Positions 47,131-58,929 of a stretch of 64,000 nt of DNA are shown here, one piece after another. This DNA is from Viola odorata (taxonomy: Eukaryota; Streptophyta; Magnoliopsida; Malpighiales; Violaceae). Location of the stretch: the NCBI GenBank assembly GCA_963691705.1, contig OY829538.1, forward strand, positions 12,860,443 to 12,924,442, given 5' to 3'. Positions within the stretch are counted from its first letter, which is position 1, and each line of letters opens with the position of its first letter. A model generated the notes under the pieces. That model did not search any database, was not told the DNA's origin, and saw only the letters and a program-made list of their open reading frames with translations. The position numbers and the translations under genes are program-made.

Positions 47131-48230
47131 ATACTTCGCTTTCGCCTCGATCAAATCATCAAGCATCGTTCATCACAATTTGTTCTCATCACAGTCAGTC
47201 GTCGAGCACAAACTCATTTAAAACCTTTCACAAAAAAAATAAAAAAACAAACACAACATTGTTCCTTTCTTCTACAAATTCCTCCTTTCTTTCTCCCTCG
47301 CAAAGTCCTTTCGATTATTAGTAGGCCCATTCATGTGCATCTTCATTTGAAGTTTATTCACTCAGATTGACATTGCAAATATGATTTTGTGCTATGTTTG
47401 CTGCATTTTTAGGAGTGTAAACACATAGCCCTAATTCTGAGCGCGAGCGCAAACACTAATATCTAGTGGGAATTGCTTATGTTTACATGTCATGGGAAAG
47501 TCTTGTTCTTGAGGTCATTATTTCCTGAACAAGATGCAGACGTTATCTAGACTTGTGTCAATCATGTTTATATAACGAAAACTGAACGAACATTTATCAA
47601 AGAATATACTTGATTTGATTTTCTCTTAAAAACAAAGAGGTTATTTTTCCAACAAAAGACTTGGGGGCAAGCTGAGGTTTAAATGTAGGAATACATGATG
47701 TTTCTCACATTATCACTTGCTCTCTCCTTTTTTTATCTATTGCTGCTTTGTGTTTGCTTCCTTCCAATTTGTAAGATACAGATATGCTCTAGTGAAACCT
47801 CATGTCGTTGGGTCTTCAATGACAACATCGTTGTAAAGCCTTCGCCATCTTAGATTTTTATCAAAATCCAATCAACCTCGAATGGAGAACGTTACCACTC
47901 CTCAAACATGAGTCTTCGATAAAGAAATTGTTGTGTCCTAGGTGATTATCTTCCTCAAGTGTCTGAGGTGACTATCTTCCTCAAAAGTCAGAGGGGACTA
48001 TCTTCCTCAATGTCCAAACATTCGAATTTTGCGGTGTCCCCGTTCAGATCTGAATTCACATCTCCATCAAATGCGGTGGCTTTCAACCACTCACCCATCT
48101 ATCAAATACGGTGGCTTTCGACCACCCTCCAACTCAGTTCATGCAGTGGCTCCAAACCACCCTCCATTTCAGTTCGCAAGGTAAGTCCAAGGTAAGACCC
48201 GCCTTCCCTTTATATCATTTATGTTCTAGC

Positions 48231-48571
48231 ATAATCTCCTCCTTGAGCGACTACTTTTCTGCATTATCTCCTCCTTGAGCGACTACTTTTCTGCATAATC
48301 TCCTCCTTGAGCGACTACTTTTCTGCATAATCTCCTCCTTGAGCGACTACTTTTCTACATTATCTCCTCCTTTAGCGACTACTTTTCTGCATAATCTCCT
48401 CTTTGAGCGACTACTTTTCTGCATAATCTTCTCCTTGAGCGACTACTTTTTTGCATAAATCTCCTCCTTGAGCGCATTATCTCCTCCTTGAGCGACTACT
48501 TTTCTGCATAATCTCCTCCTTGAGCGACTACTTTTTTGCATTATCTCCTCCTTGAGCGACTCTATTTTTAC
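48231..48571 (+). repeat. About eleven tandem 32-bp repeats
   Basis: The unit is ataatctcctccttgagc plus gactacttttctgc (32 bp). About eleven copies run head to tail with few substitutions (attatc, tttagc, cttctc), one copy is cut to about 21 bp near 48464-48474. It lies about 110 bp before the 3' LTR. Confidence 0.93.
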
Positions 48572-49536
48572 GCTTTAGGCTGTGTTCAAAGCCGGGTAAA
48601 AACTTGGGGCAACCGTCTTTACAGCTTATCAAAAATTTCAGTTACACTATATTTTTGATCAGACAGTAAAGAGGGGGCAACTGTTGCTACCCGAATTTTG
48701 ACGCTAGCACGTTCAATCACCTACAAAGTAGAATGCCCGCATTTTTTAAGTACGCTTAGTCAATTATAGTCGCTTTATCTTTATTTTTTTTGCTAACTGT
48801 TATTGATCTCTCGGCCCAGCTCGAGTCCTTTCGTATTCTTTCATTTTTTTCAATCATTTTGGGTTTTTTACTTTTTTAGTCGTATTAGGTCCCGGACGAG
48901 CTTTTTCGACACTTTGTCAAAATAAATGCTTTTAGAGAGTTGAGTTCGAATTTTTGTTCGCATCATCTCGTTCCTTATATTTTTCTACACATTTTGGTCG
49001 TCTTCGTTCGGATTTATATTTGGTTTGGTAAAAACTCTTTTAAGTCCCGAACGAACATTTTCGACACTGTCAAAATAAATACGTTTAGAGAGTTGAGCTT
49101 AAAATTTTGTTCGCATCATTTCGATCATCATATTTTTCTCTACAACGCAGTTACCTTCGTTCGAATTTTTCACCAGTTTCATCGCAACAATTAGATCGAG
49201 CCCATATTAATTGCTAAATTTTTTGTCTTTCTTTCCTTTTGATCAACCGTTGGATTGGTTGACTATCCTTAGTCAACCATCCAACGGTTACCTAATTAAA
49301 TGACATATCCATTCCATTTTCCTTTTCACGTAAGTTCTCTCCTCTCCCAAATCTGAAGCCTCATCTGCTTCCAGAAGCTAGCCTCGTCACTGCTTCCAGA
49401 AGCTAGCCTCGTCACCATGCCCACGTTGCCCTTCCCATGTGCTTCCCGATTATACTATTCATTTCCAGCCATGTAAATCGAAAAAGGCCGCATCACCCTT
49501 CGTACTCACCACGCAAATCATCCCAACCAAACCCCT

Positions 49537-49544
49537 ATAAATAC
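49537..49544 (+). promoter_or_regulatory. TATA box of the Tat/Ogre-like 3' LTR
   Basis: CCCTATAAATACATAACC is a good plant TATA box. The 5' LTR copy (about 31692) carries CTACAAATAC. Confidence 0.5.
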
Positions 49545-50616
49545 ATAACCAAATGTAACCCTAGTCGCCACGGGTTGACGCACCCTCTCATCACCAGCAT
49601 CAATCCAAGCAAAAGGAAGCAATCAAAGTGAGTATTTTCAAGCTTTCTCTCTCTAGCTTCTTTCTTTTAATTTTCGTTTATCCTCCTAATGCATGAATCA
49701 ATTGCTTAAATATACTTTAAATGCTTTTATACCATGCTAAGTTCGCTTCCCTTGCACCAATTTGACTAATCGTTGCTTTAGCTATTTAATTGCTAAAAAA
49801 ACCATTTAATTACCTTGCTTTTTGTTTGTTAAAATTACCACTGTTTTGAGCTAAAAAACTTGTTGTTTTGTGTTGATTGCACCGTTGTTGGGTTACTAGT
49901 AATATTTGTGTTTATTTGGTCGGGATATGCGATTGGATCTTACCTTGGTCGCCGGCAATGGTGGCCGGCGACGTGGAGAAGAAGAACAGCATCGCTGTTC
50001 TAAGGAAGAAGAACAGTGTACAGTTCTTGTGAAGGAAGGTGACGGGCCAAGCCCGTCCCTTTCTTTGTTTTTTTAAATGCTGATGGGCTTTTGTTTAAAC
50101 CATGCCCATCTTTTCCTTTTTTCTAATTTAAACCATGGGCCTAGGATTTATTCCTAGCCCATTTTAATTAGTTTCAGCATGCGAGCCCGGCCTAAATAAA
50201 TTTTTATGCGATATGTTTATTCTATTTTCGTATTTTTAATATCGTATGAATTGTTTACATGTTCGTATGCAATAAATTGTTCACTTTATGTCATGTTTTA
50301 ATTATCGTAAAATTCTCGTATGCTCTAAATTGTTTACTTTATCTCATGTTTTAATTATCGTAAAATTCTTGTATGCAATAAATTGTTTACTTTAAGCCAT
50401 GTTTTAATTATCGTAAAATTCTCGTATGCGATAAATGGTTTTCTTTATGCCATGATAATTTCGAAAAGAATTATTCGTATGCTCACATGATAACGACTTG
50501 TTCATGCCATGTTTTTTTTGTTTTTTTTTTATTAAAGTTTGGGCTTGGCTTACGCCAAGCCCATTTTTTAATGTCCAAATTTCAAATGTGGGACCCACTT
50601 TTTTCGTCAAATATTC

Positions 50617-50900
50617 GTATGCTTGTATGCTTTAAATGATTTGTTTATGCCATATTTTATTTTAATTAAATGCTTATATGCTTTAATTGATTTACTTATG
50701 TCATGTTTTATTTTAATTAAATGCTTGTATGTTTTAAATGATTTATTTATGCCATGTTTTATTTTAATTAAGTGCTTGTATGCTTTAATTGATTTATTTA
50801 TGCCATATTTCATTTTAATTAAATGCTTGTATGTTTTAAATGATTTGTTTATGTCATGTTTTATTTTAATTGGATGCTTGCATGTTTTGAATGATATGTT
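50617..50900 (+). repeat. 51-bp tandem array in the 3' LTR
   Basis: Counterpart of 32768-33060, about five units, again open in one frame because the period is a multiple of three. Confidence 0.85.
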
Positions 50901-52224
50901 GAGTTTGTTATCATGCTTTATTTTAATTAGTTGTTACAGGCTATGAATAATTGGTTCCTTTGTTTTCCATGATTATTTAATTGCTTGCTAAATAAATGTG
51001 GATAAGCGCTTCTTATTATTTGTTGTTTTTGAGTCATTACTAACACTCTCACTTTCTAGGTTAACTTCTAGATCATCGCTCAAAAAGTACGTTTTACCTC
51101 TCTTTTACTTTTATTCGATTTTCCGTAAAAAATTATATGCATGCATGTTACCCAAAACTAGAAATCCAAGTATGGGCCTAGCCTGACCCATTAGATTTGT
51201 ATGCATTTTTCCGTACGTTCGTATGTGATATTTAATTGTCAATTACTGTTAATTTCGTGTATGCGATAACATTTAAATACCTATGTTCACTTGTTGTAAT
51301 AATTGATTAGTTATTTCACTTGTTGTAATAAGTAGTTAGATATTCCGACCTCCAATTTGTAATAATTAGGTAAGTAGTTTAAAAAAATGGTGTATGTTCG
51401 TTTATACCTATATTATGTCAATTGTCGCTAATTCCGTTTTTGAAGAGACGGATCGATCGGGGTTCATAAAAAAGGTAAGCTTATCTTAAAACATTTCCTT
51501 GTATGTTTATTTAAATGCTAAAACCGAATCGAATGCATGACACCTTAGTAGGCGCTAGAACCACCAAATCATACGCATGGCATATAGAATTGCTAGAATA
51601 ATTAAAATCAATCTCCCATGAACAACATGTTTATATCACTTGTCTTTTATACCATGAGATTAATTGTTTTCTTGTTAAATTCTAGGCATGATGGCTTTAA
51701 ACCCATATGAAAATCTATGTGCATACATTAATCGGTATCTTGCTAGTTTTTGCCATGATAGATCACGTAGTAATTAAGTCATGCATGGCTCGATGAAAAG
51801 GGGGGAACATCCGCTCTAGCATACAGACAAAACGGTAACCCCGTCCCTCTGACCCAAACGGAAATAACAAGTCCCAAATGCTAAGATGTAACGTCACCTT
51901 TGAGGGCCCAAAATACATGTAAAAAATGATTTTTTTTCTCAAAAACACCTCGCATAACCGGTAACCTTTCTTAAAGGATGTGACTTGGGTGCCTAACAAC
52001 TTCCCAAGTCTATAATCACGACCTTGAACCGTTGTTCTTTGGTTTAGACCATTTGTGCCTTAGTTTTATTTTTATGCCATGACGATTAGGTTCCCTAAAC
52101 CTAGAAAATTAGGGTGGCGACTTCATTTTGCATGATGTTAAGACAAGTCCAACGCTTGTCTCGCATTGTGGCCCGTCCCGAACCTAAACTCGTTTTCAAC
52201 GAAAAAGGGGGGTGTGACAGTAAT

Positions 52225-53053
52225 CATCTCAACCCCTATTATTACAAACCAGTCTCCATTAAAACTGAGGTTTGATCACCCTTAGGTATTAGTGAGAGAT
52301 TTGTAGTCAGTCGCGGAGGGGACGAGTCAAAACTAAATCGGTTAAGTAGACAACTAATCTCGAGTAGGTTAGTGGGCGTTGAGGGGTATAGGCCTAACCA
52401 GATTGACAATCTAGGGCTCCGACTGGGAGTAGCTTAGCCTAGACATTGTTTTCCCCTATTCCATTGAGAAAGCGTATGCGACTCAAGATAGTAGTCAACT
52501 GGATAAATCCTTTAGCCAGCAAGGTGTCCACTGACTAGGATCATCAGGAGAGGGAATACCCGCCAGGTGGTTTCAAGAGGAGGGAAGTAGGATCGGAAAT
52601 GAATTCCTCCCAATCTATAGCAGTGTTATGAACATGGAATGTGAAAATCCTTGAGTCAATGATCGAAGCAAATGAATGAGTGCTACAGTACCGCCCTTAC
52701 TAGGAATTTTTCCCCACTGTTTACACCCTCTTAATTACAACATTCGAGTCTTGGCCAATTATCTTGACCAAGATCAGTCTTTTACAATACTCATCCAATC
52801 TTGGCCAACTACCTTGATCAAGATTACTTTTCTGTTTAATTGTTATTTGTTTGTTTTAGTTTAAGGAACACCCCAAATCAACTCTAGTGACGAGGAAGTC
52901 AACCAAGACTATAATTCACAAGCAGATCTCTGAGGACGATCCTCTTACCACAATCTACAAGTCTCTGTGGACAAGTGATAAGTTGTAACCCTTTTTCTAC
53001 TCATACTCATATCCATTTTTACAACTATATTTGATGCTCTCGACAGGCAATCA
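52225..53053 (+). repeat. Athila-like 3' LTR (element 3), right half
   Basis: Continuation of 29526-30863 beyond the Tat/Ogre-like insertion. It matches the complement of 44031-44800 (for example ccagattgacaa, agccagcaaggtgtcc, cccgccaggtggtt) and ends CGACAGGCAATCA, like the CGACGCGCGATCA end of element 2. Confidence 0.75.
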
Positions 53054-53796
53054 ATTTTCTTTTGATTTTTATGTGTTTTCGCATGATCTATGTTGTTTGT
53101 TTTCGAGAACCAAACCCATCTGCATCTAAGCATAAATCTTCATCACACAAGAAGCAAAAGCACTTGACTACTTAACTCTATATTTTATTACCAAGACAAT
53201 TTAATGGGTTAACATTTCCAATGCATGTAAGATGCATTTTCCTGGTATTCTTTAAACATTCTTCATGTGCACCGTCCCCTAATTTTGATGCTTCACTTTT
53301 GACTCGATTAACTCCCTTTGATACATACGATTGCCAATTTTGAGATTTTGTGCAAATTAAAGAGTTCTTGATTTTTGCTCGATTGCTTACGGCTTAAATA
53401 TGCAATTACTCTAGTATCCTAGCCTTAGTAAGCTGGAATATCCAAAGAACTACGAAACAAAATGAGAGTAGATAAGAAAAATAACAATTTGTCCTGACAT
53501 TCTTGCCTCAACAAGTAGGAATGGCCAAGAAACTATGCGAGAATCATGAGATTTACCTTGGTGTATTTTCCTCAACAAGTGAGAACATCCAGGTATAGGT
53601 TCATGAAATCAAATGCAAAAAGGTGTAAAATTTTGCTCTAGCCGTTTCGTAGCAAAAGTTGAGAAAGAAAATCTTTTATTTCTCGAATGTCAGTTGTCTT
53701 TATACCCATAGGAGTTATTGATTTTCCAGTTTAGCATTTAATCATGACACTATACAGATGTAGCATATTTGGGGTATTGTTTAGGCCTTGGTAATA
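53054..53796. other. Unassigned repeat DNA, probably 3' internal part of element 4
   Basis: No supported gene. It continues after the solo LTR into 55219-55358, which holds a polypurine tract, so both are taken as 3' internal non-coding DNA of an Athila-like element on the plus strand. Confidence 0.45.
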
Positions 53797-55213
53797 TGAT
53801 GTGATGCATTTTGTGCGTATTTTCTCTTCCTTTCCTAGCCCTTTTTAGATCATGATGCTACTAATATGCCCTTGTTTCCTCACTATTAGCAGATCTTGGC
53901 TTTTGTGGAGGAAATATCAAAAAGATGCATTATTCACTGGATTTTGGATGGATCTGACCAGCTAGGCCTAGCTGCCGAGCGACTGCTGCAGCTTTCGACT
54001 CCGACGCATAAAAGGAAACTATTAAAAAAAGATTCCAGCAGATTTTGCCATTATTCCCCACGATCCTCTAGTCAAAGCAAGGGATTTATTTCCAGATTTT
54101 GTAATCCCTTAGATTTAGGACTTCCTTTTATTATTTTATTTTCTTCCATCTTTAGAATTTCCTTCTTTGTAATTTTCCCATTTAAGACTTTTTAGACTTA
54201 GGGTTTGGGAGGAACTTCTTCACCACCACGTCTTCCTTTTGGAGTGTGCAGCCACCACCATCCTTTTCTTGCACTTTCAAAATGAATTTTTCTCTACCAC
54301 AGCCTCCGACACCCCTTTTCCGTTTCAATAAACCGGAGCTTTGCTCCGCCGACAATAATAAAGAGTTTTTCCATTCCTCTTATTTATTTTCTTTCAGTAT
54401 GAGTAGTTAAATCTCTTGTTCTTGGTATGAATCATCAAAGGTTGCTAAGGGAAGCCATGAGGTCTAATAGAGCTTAAAACATCTCTGGTTTGTATTTATT
54501 TGTTTGACGATTGCTTGTCAATTCACGTAGGGTTGATTAGAAGTCCGACCAACTTGTAACTAGGCATAGGCTATTAAAGTCATCTCTGTAGTAATAACTA
54601 ACGTGAGACTGCAGGGTAAAGTAGACAACTAGATCAGAGTCACCAGGTCACTGGTCCAATCTGACTAGGTTAAACGAGTAATTAGGGTAGTGCCTCGAAC
54701 TTACTGAGTGTCTCGCCCTAGGTGTGTCTTTCCTCTTCTTAATGGGCCTTTGAGTATTGTCTCTATAAACGCACTTTGGAGGATGACGAAGTGTCAAGAC
54801 TATCCCCTAAATGTACCTTGGGGTAGTTTCTCGTACGAAGGAAAGTAGGGGATCTAAACGTACCTGGTCCCCATAGCACATCTACCAGCTAGGGGTAGAA
54901 GATCCTTACACCAATGACCGGCCGACCATAAATACAACCGGAGATAGATTTCTACCGAGGACTCTCTCTCTCTCTCTATTGATTTCTTACTTGTTACTGT
55001 CTGTTATCGCTTTCTTAGTTAATATTAGATTAATCAAAAACTCTCAAAACCCCCCTTATTTGTTACTGTTTCGGTTTGTTTGGCCTTGTCACACACAAAA
55101 GTCAACGTCTACGTCTATTCCCTGTGTTCGACCTTGTTGCCACTATACACAATTTATTGTGCACTTGATAGCAGGTTTTCTTTATTATTTTTGACGACTT
55201 CGACAACCGGTCA
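53797..55213 (+). mobile_element. Solo LTR, Athila-like, 1.4 kb
   Basis: TGATGTGATGC to ACCGGTCA with exact 5 bp duplication TAATA (53792-53796, 55214-55218) and no internal domain, PBS or PPT adjoining: a solo LTR left by recombination between two LTRs. Its end TTTTTGACGACTTCGACAACC is like other Athila-type LTR ends. Strand is inferred from that end. Confidence 0.85.
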
Positions 55214-55342
55214 TAATACAACTTGGAGTTATGGATTGAAGTGCCTGAGGATTCTGTGTGATAACTTCCTATTTTTTGATAATACTATCGTATGTGTGTT
55301 TTGCATGTCTTATGTGTTTTATGCTTGGGGGCAAGCATCGTC

Positions 55343-55358
55343 TAAGTGTGGGGAGGTT
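55343..55358 (+). other. Polypurine tract of Athila-like element 4
   Basis: taagtgtggggaggtt immediately before the LTR start TGATTGAGCC. The same tract type as at 29508-29522. Confidence 0.65.
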
Positions 55359-56373
55359 TGATTGAGCCATTATTACAGTGGTTTTGCCACTTATTTTTTT
55401 GCATTCTCGAATAATATTTCACTGAATTCTACGGATGTTCTTTGATTATTGCAGGAAATGACTTTGCTGAGGCAGGAGCAGAAAAGAGAGGAATGAGGCT
55501 ACTTCTGGAACACTTTGGGATTTACTGATCCCCGACTGGTTGCTTGACTAACCGCGCACTCCATGTTCCTGGCAAAGACAAATTAGCATGGCCAATCCTG
55601 CCGCTGTTTAGGAGCGCCATCTTCGGACGCGCTATCTTCACGCCCTACTTTCCAGTTTTGTTTAAAACTCTATTTTAGGAAGGAGATCTCCCAGATATAA
55701 TTCGGCTACAATTTAGTGTTTAATTAAGATTTTAAATTCCTTTATTTCCGCCTTCTTTCTAGGAAGAGAGGACTATTTATACTCTTCCTAGGGTTTTGAG
55801 AAAGGGGTTCACGATCCTTTTGGTTGGCGGCCCCTTCTCTTGTTTTGGATCTCGGAGATATTTTCATACATTTCGCTCCTTCGGAAATGAAGGATTATTA
55901 TCAGTTATATACGTTGCTTATTTTACTTTTCAATTATATGTATGAGTAACTAAACACATTCTTCTTAGTAGAGGCATTTTAAGCATGAACATGAGCATAC
56001 ATGAGACCTAACTGATCATCCTAGTCTTCGTATCTGCATTTAATTGATCTCGTGATTATTCTTAACATGGTTTTGTTTGATATTTGATCTGGCCAATTTA
56101 GTGTTGAATAGATAACGCAACTGTCATTCTTCTTGGGGTCTCGTTCGTAAGCTCAAGAGGATCGAAGTAGACTCCTACGAGCTACTAGGTGTATCCAGAA
56201 AGCAGTACGAAGAAAGGTTAATCAGATCCAGTCCCGATTGATGCCCGAGGATACTAGTCTGGAGTTGTCTTTCCCTAGGCGATCATCTGCCAATTTAGTA
56301 AACCCTTTAACCAGCAAGGTGCTAGTTGGTAAGGCATCATATCTAAGCGTACCTAAGGTGGTGTTGATACAGG

Positions 56374-57123
56374 TAGGTCTGTCAACCAGACCCGAAGACC
56401 TGGCCCGAGACCCGGGATTTTTTCCGGGACCGGGACCAGGTTTTCGGTCCCGAATTGTGTCCAGGTCGGGTTTGGTCCCGACACGTGTAAGGCCGGGTCT
56501 GACCCGGCGGGTCTCGGGTCTGTCCCGAGACCCGACCAAACCCCAAAAAAACCCTAGTAGCCCAAAATCATCTCTCTCTCTCTGCCAATCCACTCCACCA
56601 CAACCCCTCACGGAGTCACGACTCATCATATGCACAAATTAATTACAATTCCAAGCTCCAACAACTGCAAAATCAATTAAATCAAATTTCCAAAATCAAC
56701 AAAACAACCATCTCCCATATTAATCCCAATTAACACGGCTCAATCACCTCCCTGCAAATTAAACCACCCACCGTCGGCCACCTTCGGCCGCTCCATCGCA
56801 ATCCATCCATCGATCCACCACACAACCCACCAGCCCAACAAACCACCACACCCGATCTCTTCTCTATCACCAACCAAGAAAATAGAAATAAGAAAAGAAA
56901 GAAAAGGGATCTGAGGAAAAAATAAAAAATAGGAAGAAGGAAAAAAATAGAAAGAAAGAAAAGAGAAAATGGGTTGCAGATCTGGTTTTGTTGTTTTAAT
57001 GCCCATAAATTCCTTCAAATGTTTGTTGTTGAATGATGGAGAGATGAGGGTAGGAAGGTGAGAATGGAGACAGACGCGGTGCTGAGATGAGAGAGATGAA
57101 GATGTGAGGAGAATAGGGAAAGA

Positions 57124-57183
<60 letters not shown>

Positions 57184-57344
57184 TAGTCCGGGTCTGGTCC
57201 TGGACCAGGACCAGACCCACCGGGTCGGGACTGGGACCAGGAATCTGGACCCGTTTTTAGTCGGGTCGGGTCCAGTCCCGGTCCTAAATTCTTCTAGTCT
57301 CGCCGAGTCGGGTCTGGACTCGCATACCCATTTTGACAGCCCTA
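56374..57344. mobile_element. hAT-like element, 971 bp
   Basis: TIRs TAGGTCTGTCAACCAGACCC and (complement) TAGGGCTGTCAAAATGGG with exact 8 bp duplication GATACAGG (56366-56373, 57345-57352). Ends are dense in GACCCG/CGGGTC words. The interior carries host-like non-coding DNA and an (AT)n run; no transposase. Confidence 0.93.
57126..57181. repeat. (AT)n microsatellite
   Basis: About 27 uninterrupted AT units inside the hAT element. Frames through it encode Tyr-Ile repeats and are not genes. Confidence 0.95.
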
Positions 57345-57760
57345 GATACAGGAGGGAAACAGGTGTCATAAGCGTACCTTGATCCTATAGCAACTCTGTA
57401 GATCGAAGATGAATAATCTTGAGTCGATGATTGTGTCTCTTGTCTCATAGCTTGCCAGCCTCTATTAGGAATCATTCTCATATTTGATCTCTACTGCTCA
57501 ATATCATCGTCTTGATCAAGAACACCATTCTTGACCAAGATAGTTACTTGCTTTATTTACTTTACAGTTCAGCTTCATCACAACCACCTAAACCTCCCAT
57601 TTAAGTAGTGTTTTGGCGATTGCAAGATCGTACTAAGATCAGTACCATATTTTTCCTTGTGGATCGATCCTCTTACTACTATCTACAAGCAATTTGTTCT
57701 TAGTAGCGAGTTGTAACTCTTATATTTATTTTTGACGGGTTCGACGCTCAGTCACTTTAC

Positions 57761-58915
57761 TTATTTTTGTGGCTGGATGTACTCATCATCTGAGTCTTCA
57801 GTTCCATTTTGTGTTGAGCTGGTGGAGTGGTCAGAATCCTCACTTTGAGTTGTTTGTGTCTCAAATGAGTTATAAGAATTTTCACTTGTGATTATGATGA
57901 TGGACTCATCAGAATCTTCAACTGGCTTTGGATAGGGCATCTCACAGCAACCCTTATCAAATATGAGAACACCGAACTTGGAGTCTCCCTCATAAGTGAA
58001 ATGCAAGATGTTTCCAAAATTCAAGGAGTAGTGATCAGCAAACTGCTTCCAACCATCTTGAAGTGAAAACGTGCCACCACAGTTGTCCAATCTCATCTGC
58101 CATTCACTCCCATCCACCTTAAGAGTCACAACATCTGATCCACAAATGCCACTCTCTTTCACAAATTTTATTGGCAGCGCCTAAAACGAGCAGATGTAAA
58201 CAAAACATAAGGTGTTAGAAACCAGTGGAAGAAGATTACTATAAGTGTGTATGAATTTTGATCTGATACACAAACAGACTGTTGTTCAAGCTGACCCTTG
58301 TAAAAAGGAGTTAACCCTAGCACTTACTGTTGTATACCTAATTTCTTAGTTTTTACGCACTTACTACAACAGTTTACACAATACTCCACCCACAGGAACA
58401 AAAATAGAACAAGTTATGACCTGAATCATACCTGGCTTCCACCAGTATCAATCAATACACTACAATAGGATTTAGTCCATAAAGCTACTCTGATTTTTAA
58501 TCACTGGTATATAAGAGTTCAGATATTAATATGGATGCACAATACAACAGACCAAGTTAATGAGAGATGAAGCAGAATTGTGCATCTCCTTCAAATTTTA
58601 CTAGGTTCAAATTAATCAAATGCCTCAGCAATATAGCTAAACCATGCACCAACACCATATTTTCTATTTTATGTTTTGCCACACTTTGCTTAGAATAAAC
58701 TAACCAGAAGACAACTTTACCACTTTACTCTCTATTTTAAAGGCAAGTAAGACAAAAGCATACAAATTAACCAAGCCATCAAGTTGTGTAGTATTAAACT
58801 TTAATTATGGGCATTACAACATAGAAAAGAGAGAAGGGATACTTACAAGCTTCTTATGTAGTAGAATTTCTCTATGAATGATCCGAATGAAACGAAGCTT
58901 CTGAAGTTTAAACAT
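57761..58915 (-). CDS. B3 domain protein, REM family
   Basis: Two exons on the minus strand: 58915-58847 (possible start ATG 58915, MFKLQKLRFIRIIHREILLHKKL) and 58180-57761 (ALPIKFVKESGICGSDVVTLKVDG, ending in TAA), joined in phase with a GTAAGT donor. The product would be about 162 residues: one B3 DNA-binding domain (about residues 8-95; landmarks IPxxF-like LPIKF, LQDGWKQFADHYSL, GNILHFTYEGDSKFGVLIFD) and an acidic, Ser/Thr-rich tail with EDSDE and TEDSDD. REM proteins are nuclear DNA-binding proteins, many expressed in meristems and flowers. The exon could start further up at 58927 after an AG, with a further 5' exon, so the N-terminus is unsure. It lies six bases from an Athila-like LTR end, so its 3' UTR may be retroelement DNA. 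Confidence 0.8.
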
Positions 58916-58929
58916 CTTCCAGAAATCCT

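Larger units (their letters stand above)
45624..48681 (+). other. 3' non-coding part of the Tat/Ogre-like element
   Basis: No supported gene; short frames here are Lys-rich noise. It contains two tandem arrays listed separately and ends with the purine tract agtaaagagggggcaac (48665-48681) before the 3' LTR, the likely PPT. Repeat-rich 3' leaders are usual in Ogre-type elements. Confidence 0.6.
30864..52219 (+). mobile_element. Tat/Ogre-like giant LTR retrotransposon, non-autonomous
   Basis: Two 3.5 kb LTRs (TGTTGCTACCC to CGACA/TGACA) with exact 5 bp duplication GTAAT (30859-30863, 52220-52224). The order is 5' LTR, a PBS of the TGGCGACT type, an Ogre-type ORF1, a short gag start at 37588, then a second retroelement (about 38086-45623), a long repeat-rich 3' part and the 3' LTR. 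Ogre elements of legumes and other plants share the very long LTRs, an ORF before gag, and tandem repeats near the 3' LTR. Here protease, RT and integrase of its own lineage are absent, so it is either internally deleted or was mobilised in trans. Total 21.36 kb. Confidence 0.9.
48682..52219 (+). repeat. 3' LTR of the Tat/Ogre-like element
   Basis: 3538 bp, colinear with 30864-34372. Differences include a 25 bp tandem duplication at 49365-49414, an extra acgccaagcccatttttt near 50550, and an intact tataaata box (49537-49544) where the 5' LTR has tacaaata. Confidence 0.95.
55359..57754 (+). repeat. 3' LTR of Athila-like element 4, split by a hAT element
   Basis: TGATTGAGCC to GACGCTCAGTCA; about 1.42 kb once the 971 bp insert is set aside. 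It shares aaccagcaaggtg and the tctacaag...gagttgtaac block with the other LTRs. The 5' partner is not in the window. Confidence 0.75.

Noticed and set aside
48231..48571. CRISPR-like array of 32-bp repeats
   Set aside because: Units are directly adjacent with no unique spacers, and the context is a plant retrotransposon; it is a plain tandem repeat.
50623..50946. 107-codon repetitive hydrophobic ORF (also 32838-33086)
   Set aside because: It is produced by a 51-bp tandem repeat inside the LTR; both LTR copies differ in length and there is no start context or family.
56740..57369. ORFs with long Tyr-Ile repeats on both strands
   Set aside because: They read through an (AT)n microsatellite in a hAT element.
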